Of a stretch of 37,725 nt of DNA, positions 7,354-15,146 are shown one piece after another. Every line of letters starts with the position of its first letter. Within the stretch, counting starts at the first letter, position 1. The notes below the pieces were generated by a model. The model searched no databases. It was not told the DNA's origin and was given only the letters and a program-made list of their open reading frames with translations. The DNA comes from Brevundimonas sp. (lineage in GTDB: Bacteria > Pseudomonadota > Alphaproteobacteria > Caulobacterales > Caulobacteraceae). The position numbers were made by a program, and so were the translations under genes. Where the stretch lies: contig NZ_JAUSOE010000122.1 of NCBI RefSeq assembly GCF_030656255.1, positions 1 through 37,725 on the forward strand, read 5' to 3'.

Positions 7354-10239
7354 ATGCGTTCTGCGCGTCGCCTTCTGCTTGTCGCGGCCTCTGGCCTGGC
7401 TCTTTCGACCGGGGCCTTCGCCGCCCCCGTCCTGGCCTTCGCGCCCGCCGCCGCCCAAGCCCAGGCTCAGGTCCAGCCCTCCGATCCGTGGGCCCAGGCG
7501 GCCAGTGACGTTCCGGCAGATCCGGCCGTCCGTTACGGCCTGATGCCCAACGGCATGCGCTACGCCCTGATGCGCAACGCCACCCCGCCCGGTCAGGCCT
7601 CGTTCCGGCTGCGGATCGACGCGGGCTCGCTGATGGAGCGAGACGACCAGCAGGGCCTGGCCCACTTCATGGAGCACATGGCCTTCAACGGCACCAAGGA
7701 CATCCCCGAGAACGAGATGCTGCGCATTCTCGAACGCCTCGGCCTGGCCTTCGGCGCCGACACCAACGCCTTCACCAGCTTCGAGCAGACGGCCTATATG
7801 CTGGAACTGCCCAACACCCAGGACGAGACGGTCGATACGTCCCTGCATGTGATGCGCGAAATGATGGGCGACGCCCTGATGGAGTCGGACGCCATCGATT
7901 CCGAGCGCGGCGTCATCGTCGGGGAGGAGCGGACCCGCAACTCGCCGCAGATGCGGGTGCTGAAGACCCAGCTGGCCCTGCTGGCGCCGGGTCAGCGCCT
8001 GTCGAAACGCCTGCCCATCGGTGATCTCGACGTCATCCGCACCGCGCCGCGCGAGCGGTTCGTCGACTTCTATGACGCCTACTACCGGCCTTCGCGCGCG
8101 ACCTTCATCGCCGTCGGCGACTTCGACCTGGACGCGATGGAGGCCAAGATCCGCACGACCTTCGGCGACTGGACGCCCAAGGCCGCCGACGGTCCCGAAC
8201 CCGACCTGGGAACCGTCGCCGCTCGCCAGCCGGAGACCAGCATCATCGTCGAACCGGGCGTCCAGTCGTCGATCCAGATCAACTGGATCAAGGCGCCGGA
8301 TCTCGATCCCGACAGCCTGGCCGAACGCACCGAGGCCGTGCGCCGCAGCCTGGGCCTGGCGGTGCTGAACCGTCGCCTGGGCGAGATGGCGCGCGCCGAC
8401 AATCCGCCCTTCCTGGGCGCTGGCGGCGGTTATCAGTCGCTGTTCGACACCCTGGACGCCGGCATCCTTTCGGTCGCCTTCACGCCCGGCGAATGGAAGC
8501 GCGCGCTGGAGACGACGGAGCAGGAGGCCCGCCGCCTGACCCAGTACGGCGTCACCGCCCCCGAGCTGCAGCGCGAGATCACCGAATACCGCACCTCGCT
8601 TCAGAACGCCGTCGCCACCGCGGCCACCCGATCGACCTCGGCCCTGGCCGGCGCCCTGCTGAACGCGGTCAATGGCGACACGGTCTTCACCTCGCCCCAG
8701 GAAAGCCTGGACCAGTTCGAGAAGATCGTCGCCGATCTGACCCCCGAACAGGTCAACGCCGCCGTGCGCCCGGTGTTCGAAGGCCAGGGCCCCCTGGTCC
8801 TGTTCACCAGCCCGGTCCCGGTCGAGGGCGGCGAGGCCGCCGTCACCGCCGCGCTGGAAGCCTCGCGCCAGGTTCCCGTCGCCGCCCCGTCCGATCAATC
8901 GGCGTTGGAATGGCCCTACACGAACTTCGGCGCGCCGGCCGTTCCCGCCGCGCGGACCGAGGTCGCCGACCTGGGGGCCACCCTGGTGACCTTCCCCAAC
9001 GGGACCCTGTTGAACATCAAGAAGACCGACTTCCGCGATGACCAGATCCTGATCCGCGCCAACACCGGCATCGGCGGCATGGGTCTTCCGGCCGATCGCT
9101 TCTCGCCCCTGTTCGCCGCCAACACCGTGCTGAACGCCGGCGGCCTGGGCAAGCTGACGGTGGACGAAGCCGACCGCGTCCTGGCCGGCCATGTCGTCAA
9201 CACCAGCGTGAGCCAGGGCGAGGACAGCTACAGCTTCGGCGGCTCCACCCGCCCGGAGGACCTGCAGCTCGAGCTTCAGGTTCTGGCCGCCTTCCTGACG
9301 GATCCGGGTCTGCGCGCCGCGCCGCTGCAACGCGCCAAGGCCGCCTATCCGCAGGCCCTGGAACAGCAGGCCGCCACGCCGGGCGGCGCCTTCGGCCTGA
9401 AGGCCGGCGAACTGCTGGCCGGGGGCGACAAGCGCGCGGCCACTCCGACCAATGAACAGTTCCAGTCGGTCGAGATCGACGCCCTGCGCGAACAGATCAA
9501 GTCGGCCCTTGCTTCAGGCCCGGTCGAGATCACCGTCGTCGGCGATGTGGATGTGGACGCGGTCATCGCCGCCGTGGGTTCGACCTTCGGCGCCCTGCCC
9601 GCGCGCGGCGCCGCCCCGACCCCGCCGCCCGGATCGGCCGAGCGTCGCTTCCCCGCTCCGACCGCGACCCCGGTCCGTCTGACCCACACGGGTCAGGCCG
9701 AACAGGCCCTGGGCTTCGTCGCCTGGGCGACCACCGACCAGATCGAGGACCGCACCACGGCCCGGCGACTGTCGATCCTGTCCGCCGTGCTGCAACTGCG
9801 CCTGAACGAGGAGATCCGCGAGAAACAGGGCATCGCCTATTCGCCCAGCGCCAGCGCCACCAATTCCGACGCCTTCCCCGGCTACGGCTACATCGCCGTC
9901 GGCGCCGAAACGCCCCCGGAGTCGCTGGCGAAACTGTTCGAGGCCGTGGACGTGATCGCCGCCGACCTGCGCGACAATCCGATCAGCGAGGATGAGCTGA
10001 ACCGCGCTCGCCGGCCCGCCATCGAACGCCTCCGTCGCAGCATGGCCGACAACGGCTATTGGCTGAACCAGTTGTCCGAAGCCCAGTCCAAGCCGGCCTC
10101 GCTGGATCAGACGCGAAACAATATCGCGGTGCTGGAGGCCGTCACCGCCGCCGACCTGCAAAGCCTGGCGCAGCAGTATCTGAAGCCGGACGCCGCCTGG
10201 CGCGCCGAGGTCGTGTCCGACAAACTGCCGGTCCAGTGA
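7354..10239 (+). CDS. M16 family (insulinase-like) zinc metallopeptidase, periplasmic
   Basis: This 961-residue exported protein has a signal peptide (cleavage around residues 23-35, in an Ala-rich stretch). It has the two-module build of the family. The inverted zinc motif HFMEH (His104, Glu107, His108) and a downstream Glu in SERGVIVGEER (Glu184) give an intact active site in the first half; the second half (from about residue 520) carries the R/Y-type substrate-binding end (EKQGIAYSPS). Pitrilysin-type enzymes of this size, such as PqqL-like and periplasmic M16 proteases, degrade peptides held in a closed chamber. GGGAG lies seven bases before the ATG. It stands alone, with palindromic repeat DNA upstream and a strong hairpin downstream. 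Substrate unknown. Confidence 0.93.
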   Translation: MRSARRLLLVAASGLALSTGAFAAPVLAFAPAAAQAQAQVQPSDPWAQAASDVPADPAVRYGLMPNGMRYALMRNATPPGQASFRLRIDAGSLMERDDQQGLAHFMEHMAFNGTKDIPENEMLRILERLGLAFGADTNAFTSFEQTAYMLELPNTQDETVDTSLHVMREMMGDALMESDAIDSERGVIVGEERTRNSPQMRVLKTQLALLAPGQRLSKRLPIGDLDVIRTAPRERFVDFYDAYYRPSRATFIAVGDFDLDAMEAKIRTTFGDWTPKAADGPEPDLGTVAARQPETSIIVEPGVQSSIQINWIKAPDLDPDSLAERTEAVRRSLGLAVLNRRLGEMARADNPPFLGAGGGYQSLFDTLDAGILSVAFTPGEWKRALETTEQEARRLTQYGVTAPELQREITEYRTSLQNAVATAATRSTSALAGALLNAVNGDTVFTSPQESLDQFEKIVADLTPEQVNAAVRPVFEGQGPLVLFTSPVPVEGGEAAVTAALEASRQVPVAAPSDQSALEWPYTNFGAPAVPAARTEVADLGATLVTFPNGTLLNIKKTDFRDDQILIRANTGIGGMGLPADRFSPLFAANTVLNAGGLGKLTVDEADRVLAGHVVNTSVSQGEDSYSFGGSTRPEDLQLELQVLAAFLTDPGLRAAPLQRAKAAYPQALEQQAATPGGAFGLKAGELLAGGDKRAATPTNEQFQSVEIDALREQIKSALASGPVEITVVGDVDVDAVIAAVGSTFGALPARGAAPTPPPGSAERRFPAPTATPVRLTHTGQAEQALGFVAWATTDQIEDRTTARRLSILSAVLQLRLNEEIREKQGIAYSPSASATNSDAFPGYGYIAVGAETPPESLAKLFEAVDVIAADLRDNPISEDELNRARRPAIERLRRSMADNGYWLNQLSEAQSKPASLDQTRNNIAVLEAVTAADLQSLAQQYLKPDAAWRAEVVSDKLPVQ

Positions 10240-10241
10240 TC

Positions 10242-10275
10242 AAAAAAATGGCCCCGGCGTGAATGCGCCGGGGCC
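10242..10275 (-). terminator. Strong terminator, leftward (possibly bidirectional)
   Basis: GGCCCCGGCG (10250-10259) and CGCCGGGGCC (10266-10275) form a perfect ten-base stem with a six-base loop. Read leftward it is followed after one base by seven Ts (the A run at 10242-10248), so it is a textbook terminator for the unknown gene ending at 10366. It also lies just after the M16 stop and may slow rightward transcription, though the rightward side lacks a T run. Confidence 0.85.
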
Positions 10276-10365
10276 AGTCTTCAGGATCATCGACGGAGAG
10301 CCGACGATCTTATGTCTCGCAGACGCGGGCTGAGCCGCGCCTGAACAGACTGTGTCAGGTCCGGT

Positions 10366-11244
10366 TCAGAACACCCGGCCGCCGACGCCGCCGTCCAGGG
10401 TGATCGCCCCGGTGATGACGGTCGAGGTCTGGACCTGCTCCTCGCGGTATTCGGTGTATTCTTCTTCGCGATACATGGTCAGGATCTTCACCCCGGCGCC
10501 GTAGCGACGCAGCAGCGACCGCTCGTTGCAGTCGCGTTCGGCCTTCTCGGGCCGGCATTCCAGCTTGCCTTCGCCGCCGAACCACAGGGCCTCGTGCTTC
10601 CTGCAGGTCAGGGTCGTGCCGTGGTCGAAACTGATGTCGCCCTGATAGTCGGCGATGGTGGCCTGCAGCCAGGTCCCGGCGAGGCAGCGATAGAGTTCGC
10701 CCTCGTAGCCGTCGGCGATCTCCCGGTCCGGCCGGACCTGCGACGCCGGGTGCGGCACCTGACGGTCGTCGATACAGACCGCCTGGATCACCACCCGCTT
10801 CATCGACCGACGCCAGGCGGTGAAGGGCGTCCGCACCGTCTGGGCCAGCCCATCCACGGCCAGCCCCTGGATGGTGGTCGGATAGGGCTGATCCACGGTC
10901 ACATAGGCCGAGCCGCCGCCCCCGCCGATACTGCCCGAAAAGCCGCCGGCCCTGGCGTTGACATAGGCCCGTGACCCGGCGTTCGCATTGGCGCTGGCGC
11001 CCGCATTGACGTTGACGTTCACATTGACGTTGGTGTTGGAGTTCCAGCCGCCTCCGCCTCCCCCGCCGCCGCACGATCCGCCCCCGCCGCCACAGGACGG
11101 GGGTGTCGGAGGCTCCGGCGGTTGGCACGAGGTGCAGGGGTCAGGCTCGCAGCTGGTGCACTGGGCCAGAGCCGCGCTCCCTGCGCCCATCACAGCCACG
11201 CCGGCCGCCAGGCCCAACATCCAATTCCTGATCCGCTGCCGCAT
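10366..11244 (-). CDS. Secreted Cys/Gly/Asn-rich protein of unknown function
   Basis: I do not recognise this 292-residue protein. It has a signal peptide (1-27, ending SAALA/Q). A low-complexity region follows: a CxxC-x4-CxxC cluster (Cys29, 32, 37, 40), Pro-rich and Gly-rich runs with Cys51 and Cys58, then an Asn-Val alternation (70-80) and Ala/Asn/Gly repeats to about 115. The C-terminal ~175 residues are globular-looking, with Cys157, 187, 214, 230 and 239 and a Glu/Tyr-rich strand (YREEEYTEYREEQ, 258-270). The Asn-rich alternation recalls surface fibre proteins, but no family can be named. The start at 11244 was chosen because GGGAG lies eight bases upstream; an ATG at 11271 has no such site. 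It ends at the strong leftward terminator at 10242-10275. Confidence 0.8.
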   Translation of the reverse strand: MRQRIRNWMLGLAAGVAVMGAGSAALAQCTSCEPDPCTSCQPPEPPTPPSCGGGGGSCGGGGGGGGWNSNTNVNVNVNVNAGASANANAGSRAYVNARAGGFSGSIGGGGGSAYVTVDQPYPTTIQGLAVDGLAQTVRTPFTAWRRSMKRVVIQAVCIDDRQVPHPASQVRPDREIADGYEGELYRCLAGTWLQATIADYQGDISFDHGTTLTCRKHEALWFGGEGKLECRPEKAERDCNERSLLRRYGAGVKILTMYREEEYTEYREEQVQTSTVITGAITLDGGVGGRVF

Positions 11245-11584
11245 CGGCGGGACTCCCGAACGAATTCTCATGTCGCCCGAACAGACTTTCGGACGATCCA
11301 AACTTAACCAAGACCCCAAAAGCCTTTCGTTTCTGTTGAGACGCCGCACGCGTCGGGGATGGCGCAATGCCGCATCCGTCTGCTAGACCGCCCGCACAAT
11401 GATCGTCCGCGTCTTCCTTCGCCTGATTTCGATTAGCCGCCCGGCGTAGCGCTTCTGGGCCCTGTGGCCCCGTGCACGCCGGGACGACCGCCCTTCAGGG
11501 CGAACAAGGCCGCCCTCAAGCCGCGCAACGCGCGATAGGGCGAACGAAGACAGCGACATCAATTTCACGACGCCGAGACGATCC
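11245..11584. other. Intergenic region upstream of ileS, no gene seen
   Basis: This 340-base divergent spacer should hold promoters for both the unknown secreted gene (leftward) and ileS (rightward). I see a TTAACCA at 11304-11310, close to a CtrA half-site, and a small perfect hairpin CGCCC-TTCA-GGGCG (11489-11502). No T-box-like or other riboswitch structure is apparent, and no strong ribosome site precedes the ileS ATG. No convincing reading frame is present. Confidence 0.45.
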
Positions 11585-14506
11585 ATGGCCGACGCCACAG
11601 ACACCACCGACACCCCTTCCGGCCGCGACTATCGCGACACCGTCTTCCTGCCTGAGACGCCGTTTCCCATGCGCGGCGGCCTGCCGCAGAAGGAGCCGGT
11701 GATCCTGGAGCAGTGGGGCGACCTGTACGGGTGCCTTCGGGCGCAGCGACAATCCGAAAACGCCCCTCTCTATGTGCTGCACGACGGCCCGCCCTACGCC
11801 AACGGCGACATCCACATCGGCCATGCGCTGAACAAGACGCTGAAGGATTTCGTGGTCCGCAGCCGGTTCCTGCTGGGCTATGACGTCGACTATGTCCCCG
11901 GCTGGGACTGCCACGGTCTGCCGATCGAGTGGAAGATCGAGGAACAGTTCCGCGCCAAGGGCCGCCGCAAGGACGAGGTCTCCAAGGACGAGTTCCGCGC
12001 CGCCTGCCGCGACTACGCCGGCAAATACATCGACCTGCAACGCGACCAGTTCAAACGCCTGGGCATCACCGGCGACTTCGCCAACCGCTACGCCACCATG
12101 GACTTCACGTCCGAGGCGGCCATCGTCGCCGAGTTCCACAAGTTCAAGAACTCGGGCCAGCTGTATCGCGGCTCCAAGCCCGTCATGTGGTCGCCGGTCG
12201 AGCGCACCGCCCTGGCCGACGCCGAGATCGAATACCACGATCACGTGTCACCCACGATCTGGGTCAAGTTCCCGGTCACCGGCGTGTCCGACGACCATCC
12301 CGACGACCTGCTGGCCTTCCGCAGCAGCACCCCGTCCATCGTCATCTGGACCACGACGCCCTGGACCATCCCGGCCAACCGGGCCATCAGCTACGGCCCC
12401 GAGATCGCCTATGGCCTGTATGAGGTCACGGCCATGGAAGAGGGTCTGGAGTTTGCGCCCTGGGCCAAGCCGGGCGACCGCCTGATTGTCGCCGACAAGC
12501 TGGCGGAAGACGTGTTCAAGGCCGCCAAGATCGCCGCCTGGACCCGCGTCTACGACATCAATCCGTCGGGCCTGGAATGCGCCCACCCGCTGGCCGCGCT
12601 GGACAGCGGTTACGGCTTCTCCGTGCCGCTGCTGGCCGGCGACCATGTCACCGACGACGCCGGTACAGGCTTCGTTCACACCGCGCCGGGCCACGGCGCC
12701 GACGACTTCGAGGTGTGGAAGGCCCACGGTCATCACGAGGTGCCGGACACGGTCGATCCGGACGGCGCCTATTACCCCGGCGTCCCCCTGTTCGCCGGGC
12801 TGAAGGTGCTGGAGACCGAGGGCAAGAAGACCGGCAAGTTCGGTCCCGCCAACGGCGCAGTGATGGAAAAGCTGATCGAGGCCGGCAATCTGCTGGCGCG
12901 TGGCCGGCTGGAACACTCCTACCCGCACTCGTGGCGCTCCAAGGCCCCGATCATCTTCAGAAACACGCCCCAGTGGTTCATCCGCATGGACGAGTCCCTG
13001 GCCTCGGGCGACAGCCTGCGCGAGACGGCGCTGAAAGCCATCGACGACACCGCCTTCCACCCCGCCGCCGGCCGCAACCGCATCCGGTCGATGGTCGAGG
13101 GCCGTCCCGACTGGCTGGTCAGCCGTCAGCGCGCCTGGGGCACGCCCCTGGCCATGTTCATCGACAAACAGACGGGCCAGCCCCTGCATGACGCCGAGGT
13201 CGACGCCCGGATCGTCAAAGCCGTGGCCGAACACGGCGCAGACATCTGGTTCACCGCGCCGGACAGCGACTTCCTGGGCGCCCACGACCCGGCCCGGTAC
13301 GAAAAAGTCGAGGACATCCTGGACGTCTGGTTCGATTCCGGTTCGACCCACGCCTTCACCCTGGACCCGCGCCTGCCCGAGCACGGCTATACGGGCGACC
13401 GCCCGGCCCACTGGCCCGCCGACCTCTATCTGGAAGGTTCGGACCAGCATCGCGGCTGGTTCCAGTCGTCCCTGCTGGAAGGCTGCGGCACCCGTGGCCG
13501 CGCCCCGTTCAAGGCGGTCCTGACCCACGGCTTCACCCTCGACGAGAAGGGGGAGAAGATGTCCAAGTCCAAGGGCAATACGACCGATCCCCTGACCATC
13601 ATCAAGGAGAGCGGCGCCGACATCCTGCGTCTGTGGGTGTCGCTGGTCGACTATTCCGAGGACCAGCGGATCGGCAAACAGATCCTGCAGACCACGGTCG
13701 ACGCCTATCGCAAACTGCGCAACACGGTCCGCTATCTGCTGGGCGCCTTGGCCGACTTCGACGAGGCCGAGCGGCTGCCGCTGGACCAGATGCCGCCGCT
13801 GGAAAAGTTCATCCTGCATCGCCTGTATGAACTCGACGCCCATGTGCGCCAGGCCTATGCCGAATACCGGTTCCAGGACGTGGTGCGCCCGGTGCTGGAG
13901 TTCTGCTCCAACGACCTGTCGGCCCTGTATTTCGACATCCGCAAGGACGCCCTCTACTGCGACCGCCCCGACAGCCTGCGCCGTCGCGCCGCCCGCACGG
14001 TGATGGACGAGGTCTTCATGCGCCTGACCGCCTGGCTGTCGCCGCTGACGCCGTTCACGATGGAAGAAGCCTGGACGACGCGCTTCCCGGATGCGGGCAC
14101 GAACTGCGCCCGGGTGATCCCGGAGACGCCGGCGGAATGGAAAAACCCGGCCGAGGCCGAGCGTTGGGCCGCGATCAACACCATCCTCGAAGTGGTCAAT
14201 GAATCGCTGGAAGCGGCCCGGCGCGACAAGCTGATCGGCGGGGCGCTGGACGCCTGGCCGACCGTCACGGCCCCGGCCGGAACCTTCGCCCCGTTCGACG
14301 GCCTGGACGCGGCCGAGATCTTCCGCACCTCGGGCGCCGAACTGATCGAGGGCGACGCCATCTCGGCGACCGTGGCCCTGGCGGACCATCCGAAATGCGC
14401 CCGCTCCTGGCGCCGCGTGCCGGACGTCGGCTCCGACCCCGCCTACCCCGACCTGTCGGCCCGCGATGCGGATGCGGTCCGGTACTGGGACCAGACGCAC
14501 GCCTGA
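11585..14506 (+). CDS. ileS: Isoleucyl-tRNA synthetase
   Basis: This 973-residue class I aminoacyl-tRNA synthetase charges tRNA-Ile. The HIGH motif is at 77-80 (within PPYANGDIHIGHALNKT) and KMSKS at 658-662. Between them are the CP1 editing domain and the conserved DVWFDSGSTHAF and GSDQHRGWFQSSLL blocks. The anticodon-binding domain follows. The C-terminal zinc knuckle found in many bacterial IleS is mostly lost: only KCARSWR remains of the usual KCxRCW and no second CxxC follows. The ATG at 11585 begins a short unconserved lead before the synthetase core; no good ribosome site is seen. lspA, which often follows ileS in proteobacteria, is absent here; two repeats lie downstream. Confidence 0.97.
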   Translation: MADATDTTDTPSGRDYRDTVFLPETPFPMRGGLPQKEPVILEQWGDLYGCLRAQRQSENAPLYVLHDGPPYANGDIHIGHALNKTLKDFVVRSRFLLGYDVDYVPGWDCHGLPIEWKIEEQFRAKGRRKDEVSKDEFRAACRDYAGKYIDLQRDQFKRLGITGDFANRYATMDFTSEAAIVAEFHKFKNSGQLYRGSKPVMWSPVERTALADAEIEYHDHVSPTIWVKFPVTGVSDDHPDDLLAFRSSTPSIVIWTTTPWTIPANRAISYGPEIAYGLYEVTAMEEGLEFAPWAKPGDRLIVADKLAEDVFKAAKIAAWTRVYDINPSGLECAHPLAALDSGYGFSVPLLAGDHVTDDAGTGFVHTAPGHGADDFEVWKAHGHHEVPDTVDPDGAYYPGVPLFAGLKVLETEGKKTGKFGPANGAVMEKLIEAGNLLARGRLEHSYPHSWRSKAPIIFRNTPQWFIRMDESLASGDSLRETALKAIDDTAFHPAAGRNRIRSMVEGRPDWLVSRQRAWGTPLAMFIDKQTGQPLHDAEVDARIVKAVAEHGADIWFTAPDSDFLGAHDPARYEKVEDILDVWFDSGSTHAFTLDPRLPEHGYTGDRPAHWPADLYLEGSDQHRGWFQSSLLEGCGTRGRAPFKAVLTHGFTLDEKGEKMSKSKGNTTDPLTIIKESGADILRLWVSLVDYSEDQRIGKQILQTTVDAYRKLRNTVRYLLGALADFDEAERLPLDQMPPLEKFILHRLYELDAHVRQAYAEYRFQDVVRPVLEFCSNDLSALYFDIRKDALYCDRPDSLRRRAARTVMDEVFMRLTAWLSPLTPFTMEEAWTTRFPDAGTNCARVIPETPAEWKNPAEAERWAAINTILEVVNESLEAARRDKLIGGALDAWPTVTAPAGTFAPFDGLDAAEIFRTSGAELIEGDAISATVALADHPKCARSWRRVPDVGSDPAYPDLSARDADAVRYWDQTHA

Positions 14507-14514
14507 CCGCGCAT

Positions 14515-14688
14515 TCACCTCCCCGTCGGCGAAGACCGACGGGGAGGACCGGCGATCGCGTCAGCGAGCGCCGGGAGGGGGCGACTCGGCGCCTGAAGCC
14601 GCCGTGGTCATCACCGCCGCCGGAGTCTCCCCCTCCTGGTCGCTGCGCGACCTGTCCTCCCTGCGCGCCTTCGCGCGCAGGGAGGTGA
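14515..14688. repeat. Interspersed palindromic repeat family A, copy 1
   Basis: This element of about 174 bases begins TCACCTCCC and ends GGGAGGTGA. Each end folds on itself: CTCCCCGTCGG with CCGACGGGGAG at the left, and CTCCCTGCGCG with CGCGCAGGGAG at the right. A second copy, in the opposite orientation, lies at 22523-22694 and matches along nearly its whole length. No coding capacity. It resembles REP/BIME-like or small non-autonomous elements. Confidence 0.85.
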
Positions 14689-14700
14689 CGCCGTCCCTCT

Positions 14701-14875
14701 TCTTTCGTCATTCCGGGCGAAGCGAAGCGGAGACCCGGAACCCAGCGGCGCGCGAGAGCGCGAACCTGTCGCGGGCTCGATTTTCAAACATCGTGCGGCG
14801 GACCCATTTCGCCTTCGGCGCCGCTGGGTTCCGGGTCTGCGGGCCAAGCGGCCCTTCGCCCGGAATGACGAAAGA
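14701..14875. repeat. Interspersed palindromic repeat family B, intact copy
   Basis: The ends form a perfect 22-base inverted repeat (14701-14722 with 14854-14875; outer sequence TCTTTCGTCATTCCGGG). Inside, AGACCCGGAACCCAGCGGCG (14731-14750) is the exact reverse complement of 14819-14838. The whole 175 bases can fold into one long cruciform or RNA hairpin. A decayed copy is at 7094-7253. It begins 12 bases after family A copy 1, so two elements sit side by side downstream of ileS. Confidence 0.88.
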
Positions 14876-15014
14876 AAACGTGGTCAGCCCTCCTAATGAC
14901 GCTGCCCCAATCCCCGCGTTTGCAACGCCTTATCCATCACCGGGCCCTATCGACCGGGCGCCCGTCAAAACCCTGCTAGGATGGTCGTCGTTGAAACCGC
15001 CGGAGGTCGAAGGG

Positions 15015-15134
15015 ATGAGGCGTCGCCGAATTGCACTCTTTTGCCCATTGCACCGGTTTCCACCTGCGCCGTTCAATTTCAGCGCGGCCATTTCAGACTA
15101 TTCAGACTATTCAGACCCTGTTTTTCGCGTCTGA
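15015..15134 (+). CDS. Possible 39-residue leader peptide upstream of kpsC-like gene
   Basis: An ATG at 15015 follows a perfect GGAGG (15002-15006) with eight bases of spacing and opens a 39-codon frame. It ends with SDYSDYSD and then FRV before TGA at 15132-15134. The stop is 12 bases before the TTG start of the capsule gene and in the same frame, so ribosomes could reinitiate there. It may be a leader peptide, or simply a chance frame. I do not recognise the peptide, and the repeat-encoded end comes from a 9-base tandem repeat. Confidence 0.35.
   Translation: MRRRRIALFCPLHRFPPAPFNFSAAISDYSDYSDPVFRV
15092..15116. repeat. 9-base tandem repeat
   Basis: TTCAGACTA occurs at 15092-15100 and 15101-15109, followed by a partial third copy TTCAGAC at 15110-15116. 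It lies 30-55 bases before the TTG start of the kpsC-like gene, inside the possible leader frame. Its role, for example as a binding site or a slippage-prone tract, is unknown. Confidence 0.7.
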
Positions 15135-15146
15135 ATCGGACCCGCC

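Noticed and set aside
7048..9330. A 760-codon open frame on the minus strand opposite the M16 peptidase gene
   Set aside because: It is antisense to a certain gene, its translation is Gly/Arg/Gln-rich without any motif, and long antisense frames are usual at this GC content.
11383..11613. A 76-codon minus-strand frame in the ileS upstream region
   Set aside because: No ribosome site, Arg-rich composition and overlap with the start of ileS; no sign of a real gene.
12248..14518. A 756-codon minus-strand open frame opposite ileS
   Set aside because: Antisense shadow of a well-supported gene; composition is typical of a high-GC shadow and no domain is visible.
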